Source: Symsagittifera roscoffensis (taxonomy: Eukaryota > Xenacoelomorpha > Acoela > Convolutidae). Taken from it: DNA of 64,000 bases. This document shows positions 39,907-51,900 of the stretch, piece after piece. Location: positions 16,251,006 to 16,315,005 of the forward strand of contig NC_087063.1 in the NCBI RefSeq assembly GCF_963678635.1, read 5' to 3'. The notes beneath the pieces were generated by a model. It worked only from the letters and a program-made list of their open reading frames with translations. It made no database searches and was not told where the DNA came from. Each line of letters opens with the position of its first letter. The first letter of the stretch is position 1. The position numbers were made by a program, and so were the translations under genes.

Positions 39907-42900
39907 AATCATTTCCCTTTTCTTCCAAATTAAACAAGACTGCTCGTATCAGGGCGAGGCCCTGAATGTTCCAACTGCCTTTTAAGACTTTTGGAGCAGT
40001 AGAAACAATAAAAAGTTAAATGTAAAAAAAAATGAAAAAAAATTTTTTTCTAAAATTTGAAGTCTTTTATGAAAATCATCCCCCCCCCCCACAAGCCATA
40101 TAAAGTACAAAAGGATAGATTTCGTTCCTTGTAACAAATCAATTAGGACAAATAAGCTTCTTTCAACCAATTTGGAACGATTTCTAAGACGGATTAACTC
40201 TCCGCTTACGCGTTAATAGCGCGAAATATATGGTGCGTTAATTGTCCCAAATTGGCCAAAATGCCAATCTTTAAACCCCCATAACTTTACGAAAAATGAT
40301 CACAGGTGAAATATCTTATCAAATTTGAGCTCAAGACAACAATACCTTTCGAATGATATAAAAAAGTTCCGTCAAAAATGGCTAGTTATCAAGTCGAAAT
40401 TTGTCTGAAGAAAAAAAAACTCACCCCGAGCACAAATATTCCGTTACATTCGTATCGAAAGTCGGAACAAAAAGGTGAAAACAAATCAGTTGGCTTACTA
40501 CCAAAAACGTTCAACAGGTCAAAAACTACACAGCTGACTATTTTTAGCTCTTTGCTTAAGATAGCCGGTGCGCAAGTTACGCTGCAGTAGCCGCCTATAA
40601 TTTTTAATATATTCCTACCCTTTATTGGCAAACTCGCAACATGTTGACGCACCTGAGGCGGTTACTTTTCTGCTGTTTAGTTTTATGCTGTTTTAGAAGT
40701 AGAAAATTAGTTTTATAATTTGGTGGCTCCTAATTTGACTAGCCAAATGTCGAGTTGAATGATTGGGAAATTATTCAATATGCTCTCAAGTGTACTTGGA
40801 AGGCAAATTTTGCTAAATTTTACAGACGAGATCAAAACTTTCGATGGTTATTGCTCAATTTGTAATCTGATGACTTTAGTTTCCAAAACAAACTGTAAAC
40901 AAGACTGCTCGTATCAGGGCGAAGCCCTGAATGTTCCGACTGCCTTTTAATGTATATGGAGCCGTAATAACAAGAAAAAATAAGGATCAAGTTAACATCC
41001 TAAACGACTTTGGGGTGGAGGATGTTAACTTGGTCCAAAATTAAAATTAAAAAATAAAACGAAAAAAATTAAAACTTGAGACTTTCTGTGAAAATCATCT
41101 CCCCACACGCCATAAAAAGTACAAATTGATAAATTTCGCTCCTAGTAATAAATCAGTTATTGCAAATAAGCTTCCTTCAACCAACTTCGAACAATTTCTA
41201 GGACAGATTAAATATCCGTTTACGCGTTAATAGCGCCAACAGCGCCAAATATATCGCTTCTTAGTTTTCGCAAATTGGCCAAAATCACAATCTTTAAACC
41301 CCCATAACTTTTCGAAAAATAATCGCAGGTGAAATATCTTTTCAAATTTAAGCTCAGGACAACAATACTTTTGAATTATATAAAAAATTCCGTCAAAAAT
41401 GGCTAGTTCAAAGGTCGAAATTTGTCTGAAGAAAAAAAACGGGGCAGCACAACAGTGCCGAAGTAACAACAGTGCCGAAAAAAAATTAGTTCAACAGTGC
41501 CGAAAATGAAAACTTTGTTCAACAGTGCCAAAATTATGAACAAACATCAACATATTAAATGCGTCAATCAAAAATTAAACGGCAAAAGTTTACAATCTTA
41601 AGTGACACTTAAAGATTTGGCTCTTTTTTAGTCCTCCTCCTTTCAAATTCAGTTTTGAAAAGCTTATTTAACGTTGTCATAATGCAATGAAATTTGGCGT
41701 GGTGAGCTAATCGACAGCTGTGAACAGATTTGTTCTTCATCCTTTACAGCGTAACATCACGCATTTAGCCGTAATAACACGTAAAACAAACATAAAACTC
41801 GGTATTTTGAAAGGGGTGGGGAAACTGAAAAAGAACCTAAGATTTTGAGAGAGAAAATTTGCAATTTAGACGTTTTGGTGCTAAAATAATTGTTTAATTT
41901 ACAGTTCCAGACATTTTCGCGCCGAAATTGGAGTGATTTTCTTTGATAATTAGCGTCAGTAATTTCCCGCTTTTTGGAAAATGCGTTCAAGTTATTCTGA
42001 AATTTTCCCGCCTTTTTCGGCACTGTTGTACTTCGGCACTCTTGAACGCCCCCGAAAAAACCCACTCCGAGCACAAATATTCCGTTAATTTTGTTACGAA
42101 AATCGGAACAAATATGTAAAAAGCTTTCGCAAAACTTGCACTACTTTAACAACGTGGAAATTTCACTAATTTAATACGTAGCAATAGGTTTAATAGCGAT
42201 AAGAAAATGTGTATTTTGTAAAACTCTCAAAATTGATTAATATGCACTTAAAAGTTTTTGTTTCCACACTTTCATGCAATTGTTACACGTATCTCTCCTC
42301 TTGAAAGAAACATTTTCAATCAACCTCTTGTGTACAGTTTCAACCAATTTTTTGGGCCGAATTAAACATTGCTTTAAAACAATAAGTGATTGAAGACCGA
42401 TCAATGACACTTGACCAGCTTCATCAGAGTATACAGATCAGAAAATGTGACAATATTTCAAACCTATAAGTGATAAAAGACCCTTTGAATGACAGTTCGA
42501 CAGCTGAACTAGACAATAAGTGAGATGTTTTTTGTTCAACATTTTGAGCACTTCGATTTAGTGAAAGAAAACTTGTTTCTAAAGTTACTTGACTTGATAA
42601 AAAATAGCCTGCTTTTTTTTGTTAGCAAATTTTTTCAGCGCTCAATATTTGATTTTAATTGAAAATTGTTGTTCCGATTTTTGATACGAAATTAACGGAA
42701 TATTTGTGCTCGGGGTGGGTTTTTTTCTTCAGACAAATTTCGTCTTTTTAGCTAGAAACTTTTGACAGAATTTTTTATATCATTCAACAGGTATTGTTGT
42801 CTTGAGCTTGAATTTGAAAAGATATTTCAACTGTGATTATTTTTTGTAAAGTTATGGGGGTTTAAAGATTGCCGTTTTGGCCAATTTGGGACAATTAATA

Positions 42901-45900
42901 CGCGATACATTTCGCTCTATTAGCGCGTAAGCGGAGAAAAAACCCGTCTTAGAAATCGTTCCAAGTTGGTTGGAACAAGCTTATTTCCAGAACTGATTTG
43001 CTACAAGGAGCAAAATCTATCCTTTTGTAATTAATATGGCGTGTGGGGGATGATTTTCATAAAAAATTTCAAATTTTAGAAAAAAAAATCATTTTATTTT
43101 CTAAGATTTATTTGTTTAAGTTTATTACTGCTCCATATACCTTAAAAGGCAGTCGGAACAGTCAGGGCTTCGCCCTGATACGGGCAGTCTTATATTATTT
43201 TGGGTGTCTCCGAAATCAAAAATTGAGAACATTTTGAGCATACACTAATGTCTTGCCCGATATTCACCATTAATGCAAAATCATGAGTAAACTGAATTTC
43301 ATATACAAACAAGACTGCTCGTATCAGGGCGAAGCCCTGAATGTTTCCGACTGCCTTTTAAGTTCTATGGAGCCAGAAACAACATGAAAACTTTAAAGGT
43401 AAAAAAAAACAAGACTACTCGTATCAGGGCGAAGCCCTGAATGTTCCGACTGCCTTTTAAGGTCTATGGAGCAGTACTAACATGGAAAGTTCAAATGTAA
43501 TAAAATGAATTTAAAAATTCAAATTTTAGAAAATTTCAGATTTTCGTGAAAACATCCCCCCACACGCCATTTTAAGTACAAAGTGATAGATTTTGCTCCT
43601 ATAAACAAATCACTCATGGCACATAATATTCCTTGAACCAATTTGGAACGATTTTTAAGACGGATTGAAACCATCGCGCGGTAATTGTCCCAAATTGGTC
43701 AAAATGGCAATCTTTAAACCCCCATAATTTTACGAAAAACGATCACAGGTGAAATATCTTTTCAAATTTAAACTCAGGACAACAATGGCTTTCGAATGAT
43801 ATAAAAACAATTCCGTCAAAAATGGCTAGTTAAAAAGTCGAAATTTGTCTGAAGAAAAAAAAACCCACCCCGAGCACAAATATTCCGTTACTTTCGTATC
43901 GAAAGTCGGAACAAAAACTTTGAAATAAAATGTTTTTTTTTTGTAAATTTTATCCATTTTTTCAATAGAGTTTAAAGTTCGTTCGAAACAATCGCACTGA
44001 AACAAACAGTCTTGGTTGAATTTTTCGGTCGAACGTTCAGGTCTTAGAATGATGTCTGAGACTCGAATAGGAGTAGATTTTAAGTCACAATAGTCATAGA
44101 CAATCAAGTTTGTAGGAAATCGGTTTAAGTTTTCGGCCAGATTTGATCACTAAGCCTAAAATTTAGCTCACAGTTTTCTTGCCATTAGCTTTGGCTTAGA
44201 CTTACTTTACTGGCAGCAGTAGCGTATCTAAAACTTTCCCGGATAATTTTTGTACCTTTTTTATAGTAACAAATTGATTGTTTATCTCTCTTTGAACTTA
44301 GCGAACTTTCTCTTTGACTTAATAGAAGAACATCACTTTGAACATTTATATGACTTGATAGAAAAAACTTAGCTTTTTTTCTCCATCCTCACTGAAGCAT
44401 CAATTGTATGGTGTAACCAGGGGTTTTACAAGGTTATGTATGAAGATCGAACATGTTTTTCACGGCCTAATCAGTCTCCATGCCAATTTTTGTAAAAATC
44501 GGACAATGCGAACAATAGGTCTACTGCTAAAATTTCGCAGATGGGAGGAAACGAAAAAGAGCCAAAAAATTTGAATTGCATGAATAGTTTTGCGAGAAAT
44601 GTGGCAAAACTGTCTTTTACACACATTTAAAAAAATTAAAGTCGGGAAAAAAAGAACTCTTCCGATATAATAGGACAAAATGAACTTTTGGATGGTGAAG
44701 GTGAAAATCTGCAACATCATATTCATAACCGCTCTGATTGCGTTGAAAGGTTTTCAACGAATGAGTGGCAATACGCATACGCGCATACTTTCTGTGGAGA
44801 GCCATTCTGTAAACATGTCATACCAATATTTGTGCTCGGTATGATTTATCTGCAGACAAGTTTTGACTTTTCATATAACAAATTATGACAAATTTTTGAA
44901 AACGACGAAATCAGAAAAATATAACATTGAAAAACTTTTGACTGAAATCAAAATTAAAAAGAAATTTAAAAATGGATTTTTTTCTCTAACGTTATCACAT
45001 GGTCAATATGGGATAATTGAGGCAACATACTTCGACCTAATTAGGCCTTAGCGGAAAGTAAAACAACTCTAAACTGAATAAAACAAGACTGCATTGCACG
45101 TAAATCAGAGCGAATAATCCGAAATCATTTTAAATTTCAAATTTTAGAAAAAAAATCATTTTATTTTATAAGATTTATTTGTTTAAGTTTATTACTGCTC
45201 CATATACCTTAAAAGGCAGTCGGAACAGTCAGGGCTTCGCCCTGATACGGGCAGTCTTATATTATTTTGGGTGTCTCCGAAATCAAAAATTGAGAACATT
45301 TTGAGCATACACTAATGTCTCGCCCGATATTCACCATTAATGCAAAATCATGAGTAAACTGAATTTCATATACAAACAAGACTGCTCGTATCAGGGCGAA
45401 GCCCTGAATGTTTCCGACTGCCTTTTAAGTTCTATGGAGCCAGAAACAACATGAAAACTTTAAAGGTAAAAAAAACAAGACTACTCGTATCAGGGCGAAG
45501 CCCTGAATGTTCCGACTGCCTTTTAAGGTCTATGGAGCAGTACTAACATGGAAAGTTCAAATGTAATAAAATGAATTTAAAAATTCAAATTTTAGAAAAT
45601 TTCAGATTTTCGTGAAAACATCCCCCCACACGCCATTTTAAGTACAAAGTGATAGATTTTGCTCCTATAAACAAATCACTCATGGCACATAATATTCCTT
45701 GAACCAATTTGGAACGATTTTTAAGACGGATTGAAACCATCGCGCGGTAATTGTCCCAAATTGGTCAAAATGGCAATCTTTAAGCCCCCATAATTTTACG
45801 AAAAACGATCACAGGTGAAATATCTTTTCAAATTTAAACTCAGGACAACAATGGCTTTCGAATGATATAAAAACAATTCCGTCAAAAATGGCTAGTTAAA

Positions 45901-48900
45901 AAGTCGAGTTTGTCTGATGAAAAAAAAAACCCACCCCGTGCACAAATACTCCGTTACTTTTGTTACGAAAGTCGGAGCAATAACTTTCGCTGATTTAGAA
46001 AAAAAAAACATTAGGATAATTAATGTTTAGAAAAGTAAATACAAATCTGGGTAATGTTTTCTCGCCCTCAAACAACTAGCACGGATCATGGTAGACTTTA
46101 AACATCCGACCTTTCGATTGAGAGGCGGAAACTAACCACTTCACCACCGCTCCCTTGCTTGTCTTTTTTTTTACATTTTAGAGGCACATCGCCCTTCAGT
46201 TGCAAATGAATTTTTTCTTCAACTTTAGCGAATTGCCGATATACAAATGTCGGTTTTGATCATTTTGTCTGCCTAAACTCTCTCGTAGTTTTCCATAGCT
46301 CTATGGTCAATGTTGAAAATTATCCCTACAATCCAATAACCAAATCAAAGTGTTCCCATGCTGTAATTTGACCCAGACCTTTAAATATTTTGAAACACAT
46401 GTTTTCTTATGCTTGAAAGATGTTTTTTTTAAAATTTAAAACACATTTTTTCTAATGCTTGAAACATGTTTTTTTCTTAAACTGATATGTTTAAAAAAAC
46501 AAGTATTAAAACACCCCATCCGTGATTGATTTTCATCAAAACTTTTTAAATAATAGAATTTAAAATGTGCAGAAAACCTGAAAACCTTTATCTGGAAAAT
46601 GGATATGCTCTCTTTTTTCAATGTCAAAAACAAAAAAAAAACAAGTTTATGTGCTAAAAAAATTCAAGTAACAAAAAATCGAACACTTTAAATTCGTTTT
46701 TTTTCAATGGTCTTCAATTTTCTTCAATTAGTTATTAATAATTTAGAGGTATCCTCGTCTTAAAATTTAGTACATACTGGCGCCGGTTTCAAAGGCGCCA
46801 GATTTCAAAATTGTCGCCGAGTTAAAATTTAGTGCATATTGCCGCCGAGTACAAAATTCAAAGCTCAGTCGGCCAAAAATGGAGGTCGTAAAATGATAAA
46901 TTGGGTGGTCAGGGTGTTGATCTCCTGAGAGGCCGGCGTGCATCCCCCTCCCCTGTAGAATGAAAAAAAAAATCGCTCGCAAAATCATGTTTTAAAGCTT
47001 CGTGTTTGCATTTCTTCGGCTATTCCTTGGATATTGCACTATGATTAAAGGTTGTTTATTTTGACTGCATCTTAAAAAGCTTAAAAGAAGCTAAGTTAAA
47101 ATGGCTAGTACCTTTCATGGTCCAGTAATTCAGCAATTGAAAACATTATTTGTTGAAGCGGATATCCAGCAAAGGAAAATAAATATATTGATCGCAACAA
47201 AATCGACCTGCACTCTCAGATGAAAACGTGTAGAAAACGAAGACATGAAGTTTTTTCTTTGAAGCTTTTTATGGTTATTTCTTAAACAAAAAACATAAAT
47301 TGATAATTTGAGACCTTATTTTATTGGTGTTTCTTTTGATTTACAAATGATGCTAAAGTATGGCGCAGATGTTTTAAGTAAAAGTAGGCATCTTCGTCTA
47401 GTTTTTGCAAAGTGAAAATGGCCAAGAACACTTCGTGTTGAATATTTAAAAGATCATCTGAATATTTGAGACATAGTTGCACACTTCTTTGGCTACACAT
47501 TCTCGCTGTCTCCAAGTGCTGGAAGTTTTTTCTTGCATCTTTTTTTGTAAGATATAATGGAGAGTTGAAAATATTTTTGAACTTTTTGTTCCCGCTTCGG
47601 ACGATGGAAACTGAAAATCAACGCTCGTGGTGGTTTTTCCTTCAAGCCATTTTAGTTAATTCAAAGATGCCATTAAACTGTTATTTGATGAAATTATAGG
47701 ATTTTGAAATTGCCAATTAATTCTTAATATAAATTTATCTATCGAAAGAAAATTCTGCAAAGAAATCAAGTAAATAAATGAAGTAAATCAATTGTGAAAT
47801 AAAACAAGACTGCTCGTATCAGGGCGAAGCCCTGAAGGTTCTGACTGCCTTCTAAGGTCTATTGAGCAGTAATAACATGAAACAAATTAAATGTAAAAAA
47901 ATGAACCGTTTTTTTTTATTGAGATTTTTGTAAAAGTCATCCCCCCACACGCCATATAAAGGACAAAGTGATAGATTTCGCTCCCATTAACAAATCAATT
48001 TGGCATATACGCTTCCTTCAACCAATTTGGAACAATTTCTAAGACGGATTAAATCTCAACTTACGCTTTGATGGCGCAAAATATCCGCGTTAATTGTCCC
48101 AAATTGGCAAAATGGCAATTTTTAAACCCCCATAACTTTACAAAAAATGGTCACAGTTGAAATATCTTTTCAAATTTGAGCTCAGGACAACAATATTTTT
48201 CGAATGATATAAAAAAGTTCTGTCAAAAATGGCTAGTTAGGAAGTCGAAATTTGTCTGAAGAAAAAAAACCCACCCCGGGCACAAATATTTCGTTACTTT
48301 CGTTACAAAAGTCGAAACAATAAAACAATTTTGCTGGTATATTAAGGCACATCCCTGGATGTTCCGACTGCCCTTTTATTGGTCTCGAATAGTTTTTGGA
48401 AAAAGAAAATATCGGAAAACTATAAGCAAATATCGGAAAATATGGACAATATAAGTACAAGTGTGAAAGTCTTAGTCGTACGAAATGAATATGACCAATT
48501 AGCTAGCCTTAATTCAATTCAAAACTACTTTTTTGTTTGGGATATTACGCCACCCCACGCATAAATAATTCGTTTTGCGCTTTCAGCATTATGGATGATA
48601 TCTTCAAAGACGCTTAAATTAGTCTAGAGCTTTTCCAAATTGGCTAGTTTCAAACCCCCCAGAACTTTTCGAAAAACAATTAGAGGTAAAATATATCTTT
48701 TTTCATTTTTATCTAGCGGAGTCCATATTTTCAAGAAATTTTACTTCACTTGCTGAAAATTGACTGAATAAAACACAAAAACCACACCAAGCAAAATTAT
48801 TCTGTTATTTCGAAAACCGGAACAAAAACTGAAAAAATCAATTTTGAAATGAAGTGAACTATATCAACAATTAACAATCAATTTGCATAGCGAACTCAAA

Positions 48901-51900
48901 ATTTTATTAAAACTGGGTTTCTAATAAAACTTTCTTTTTATCTGAGAATTTCAGAGCCCAAAATGTTTTTAGCAGACTATTTTCCTCAGGATTACGATTT
49001 TACCGGAGTTATAAGTAGAGGATTATAAAGGATTATCAGTCAAATTTTTGCAGCATTTCATCAGCCCTGAAATGACGCAAGGACAGTGGGATGTCCATGG
49101 CTTCTCAATATTTTTTCAGACTTGAGTTGGCGCTGATTCAGCCGTGAAGATCCAGTTCTGAACCAAAGCCAGTTGCTTCTTGAGCATAGAGGAAGGCCAC
49201 TTATCAGAGACTAAATTAGCAAGGTGCAAGTTCAGAGAATTCGCTTATTCAGCAAAAAATATCTATTAAAAGTCAACAAGCCGGGAGCTGATACTGTTGT
49301 AATAACTTATACTTTGCAGCATTTTTATAACCCTGTCTCTTACTTTTTCAAAGCAAACAGTTTGTTTCTATGCTAAGTGCCTCCTCTGCTTTGAATTGAA
49401 ATCTAGCACACACCACTCAGGCAATTTTGAAAACTATAGAAAAATTTTTCGTTGAAAACAAATTGAAAACCAAAATTTGTCAAACTATTGAGCAAAAAGT
49501 GGGAACTTACCCCAATCCAGACGACAGATAGAACAACCCTGCCATTCACGAAACAAACTTAAGCTTTCTTTAGCTTTTATATACACGTACATTCCTGAAA
49601 TAGATAAATGAACTCCAAATTTCATCTTAATTTGAAATTAGCGCCAAAATAGTAATAAATCAAGGTTGTTGATGGTTCTTTCAGCTCTATTCCAGCCCTG
49701 GTTAAGCGCAAAATAATGACAGTTCATGCTTTTTGCCGCATTATTCTGCCCTTGAACTAGCGCTTGTAAATAACGAAGAATCCGGGATGTTCATGAACTT
49801 ACGGTGTTATTTCAGCCCAGATATAGCGCTGATTTAGCAAAAAATTCTGGGTGGTCACGGTTTTTCAGTATCATTTAAACACTGTTTAGCGCTGATCAAG
49901 CCCTGAAGTTCTACCACTGAGTTAGAGCTAAATGTTTCTCTGTCATGGATAAAAAATCATTTATCAGGGACTAAATCAGCGAGGTACGAGTTTGAAAGTT
50001 CGCTGATCCAGCATTAATTATCTATGAAATGTAAACCACCCCTGAGCTGCTACTGACAAAATATCTTTGCCCTGGTATCATTCTAATAACCCTCCCTCTG
50101 ACGATCTCAATGGAAACATTTTAATTTTATGCTAAGTGCCTCCGCTGCTTTGAATTAAAATCTAGCATACATCGGTTCAGTCAATGTCGAAATCTCGAGA
50201 CACTTTTCTGCGTTAATAACAAACTGGAAAGCAAAGTATGTCATAATAATGGAGCTAAAAACTGTGAATATTTGGAAAACTTTGAGCTAGCGAGAGAATA
50301 AAACATTCCTGCCACTCAGGAAATGAAATAAATCGGGAACGGTTTTTCTCGACGGGAAACAATTCATTTATTTGACTGAAAAGAAATATTGAGTGCTATT
50401 CAATCAGCAAGGATGGTTTTTTAAATAGCAAGGTTTCAAATTGGTTTGGAGTATTGCATTTCTGATAGTTTTTAGTAGTTATTTTGATTTTTCAGTAAAG
50501 TTATTATCATGAACTATTTACTGATCTGTAATGTCCATTTTAGCCGGATCCAGTAATAAATATCTAAGAAAAATCAAGCACCCGTGAACCATTATTGAAC
50601 AAAATAGCTATTCCTATAGGCAGCATTTTAATCGAAAGCAAACAACTTATCTCTATACCAACTGGAGGCTAAGAAATTACACAAAAAGCAAAGTAGACGG
50701 CTCTAATAAAACGGAACTTAGACCTTAATTTTTTTGGGAAACTAGCAGTTTGGACAAAAAGCAAACGGCTAACAAATGTTTTTATAAAAATAAAAAAAGA
50801 GTTAATAAACCTTTTGCATATCAAAGTATTTATCATAAAAAAATTATAAAACGCCTATCCAAATATTATGAAACAACTTTGAATTGCATAAACTATACAG
50901 CTGCGACATGTAAAAAATTTGATTCGCATTTAAGAAAGCTCGAACTTAAGTTAAATGAAATCAGTAAGCAAGTTTCACGCATATAAACTAAACAATTACG
51001 TCTTGTTTCCCTTATTTGCAGCTTTGTTTTGACGTCTAAATTCAACTTATTGGTCACGTCTAATCAGCTTTTTCGTCTAATTTCCTAGGCCCCATGCTAA
51101 GTGCCTCCGTTGCTTTGAATTAAAACCTAGAATACATCAGGTAGTTGAATTTTGAGTAATGCTATGTTCGCTTATCTTCTACATCTTAGAGTATTGATTT
51201 GAGGCGGATTGATAGCAGGCCATTAAACTCGACGGTCCAACAACAAAAATTTTACCTAGCACTGTTTTCTTTCAAAGAAAAATGAAAAAAAAATTGGATC
51301 CAACTGTACATGTAATGATATTGAAACAAAGCCCAAAGATAGTTGGAAAAGAGTAATGAACGCGAGGAAATTGAAAAAAAAACAGACTTAATTTTTCAAA
51401 ATTCTTCAATTTTTGAATTTCGAAGAAAAAAAATGGATGGCCTTAAAGCTTTTCGAATTTGTAGATCAAATTATATTGGACATGAGAAAACTGGATCAAT
51501 AGGTTAAACTTTTATTTCGCCGGGAAATCTGATAATTAAACTCCGTTTTCGAAATTAGAAGTCAATCACGTTTTTGTGACCTTAACAGTTTTGCTGTTCG
51601 ATAGTGGATTTTGCCTTCCTATGAAAAATAGAAATGCACTGAACTTGAAAAAAAAACAAAAAGTCAAACCGCGAAAAATCAAAATTTACCATGAACAAAT
51701 TTTAAGACTTTTTCTGAAAAAAAAAAAACAAAAAAAAGCAGCAAGACCTATAGAAGAGTACTCACTACCAGGCGCGGATCTAGGAATTTCTCGATCTGGG
51801 GGGGGGGGATTTTCAAAAAAGTTTTGAAAATTTTGTCGATCTTTTTTTAGATCGACCAAATTGATTTTCTGAGCTCTCTGCAAATCACTATCGAGCGGCA

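Larger units (their letters stand above)
40897..42112 (-). mobile_element. HINE-like element interrupted by a nested transposon
   Basis: Hairpin end at 40897-40945 and body to 41440; then 41441-42052 is a foreign inverted-repeat element, and the HINE end ('ccactccgagcacaaatatt' ... 'aatcggaaca') resumes to 42112. Confidence 0.75.
43065..45985. repeat. Segmental duplication, ~0.9-kb blocks offset by about 2067 bases
   Basis: The block 43065-43920 recurs at 45137-45985, including the plus-oriented hairpin end, the two tandem minus-oriented ends and the body, with few differences. Confidence 0.85.

Noticed and set aside
40984-41036. Near-palindrome as a transcription terminator or operator
   Set aside because: The context is a eukaryotic repeat, and its ends match the GGATC-type MITEs better than any regulatory site.
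49511-49594. 84-bp exon-like stretch on the minus strand with a good acceptor and a GGG/GTAAGT donor
   Set aside because: Its phase (1 to 1) does not fit between exons 2 and 3 of the two-TM gene, which join directly. It also lies inside a diverged 759-bp tandem repeat whose other unit lacks the exon features.
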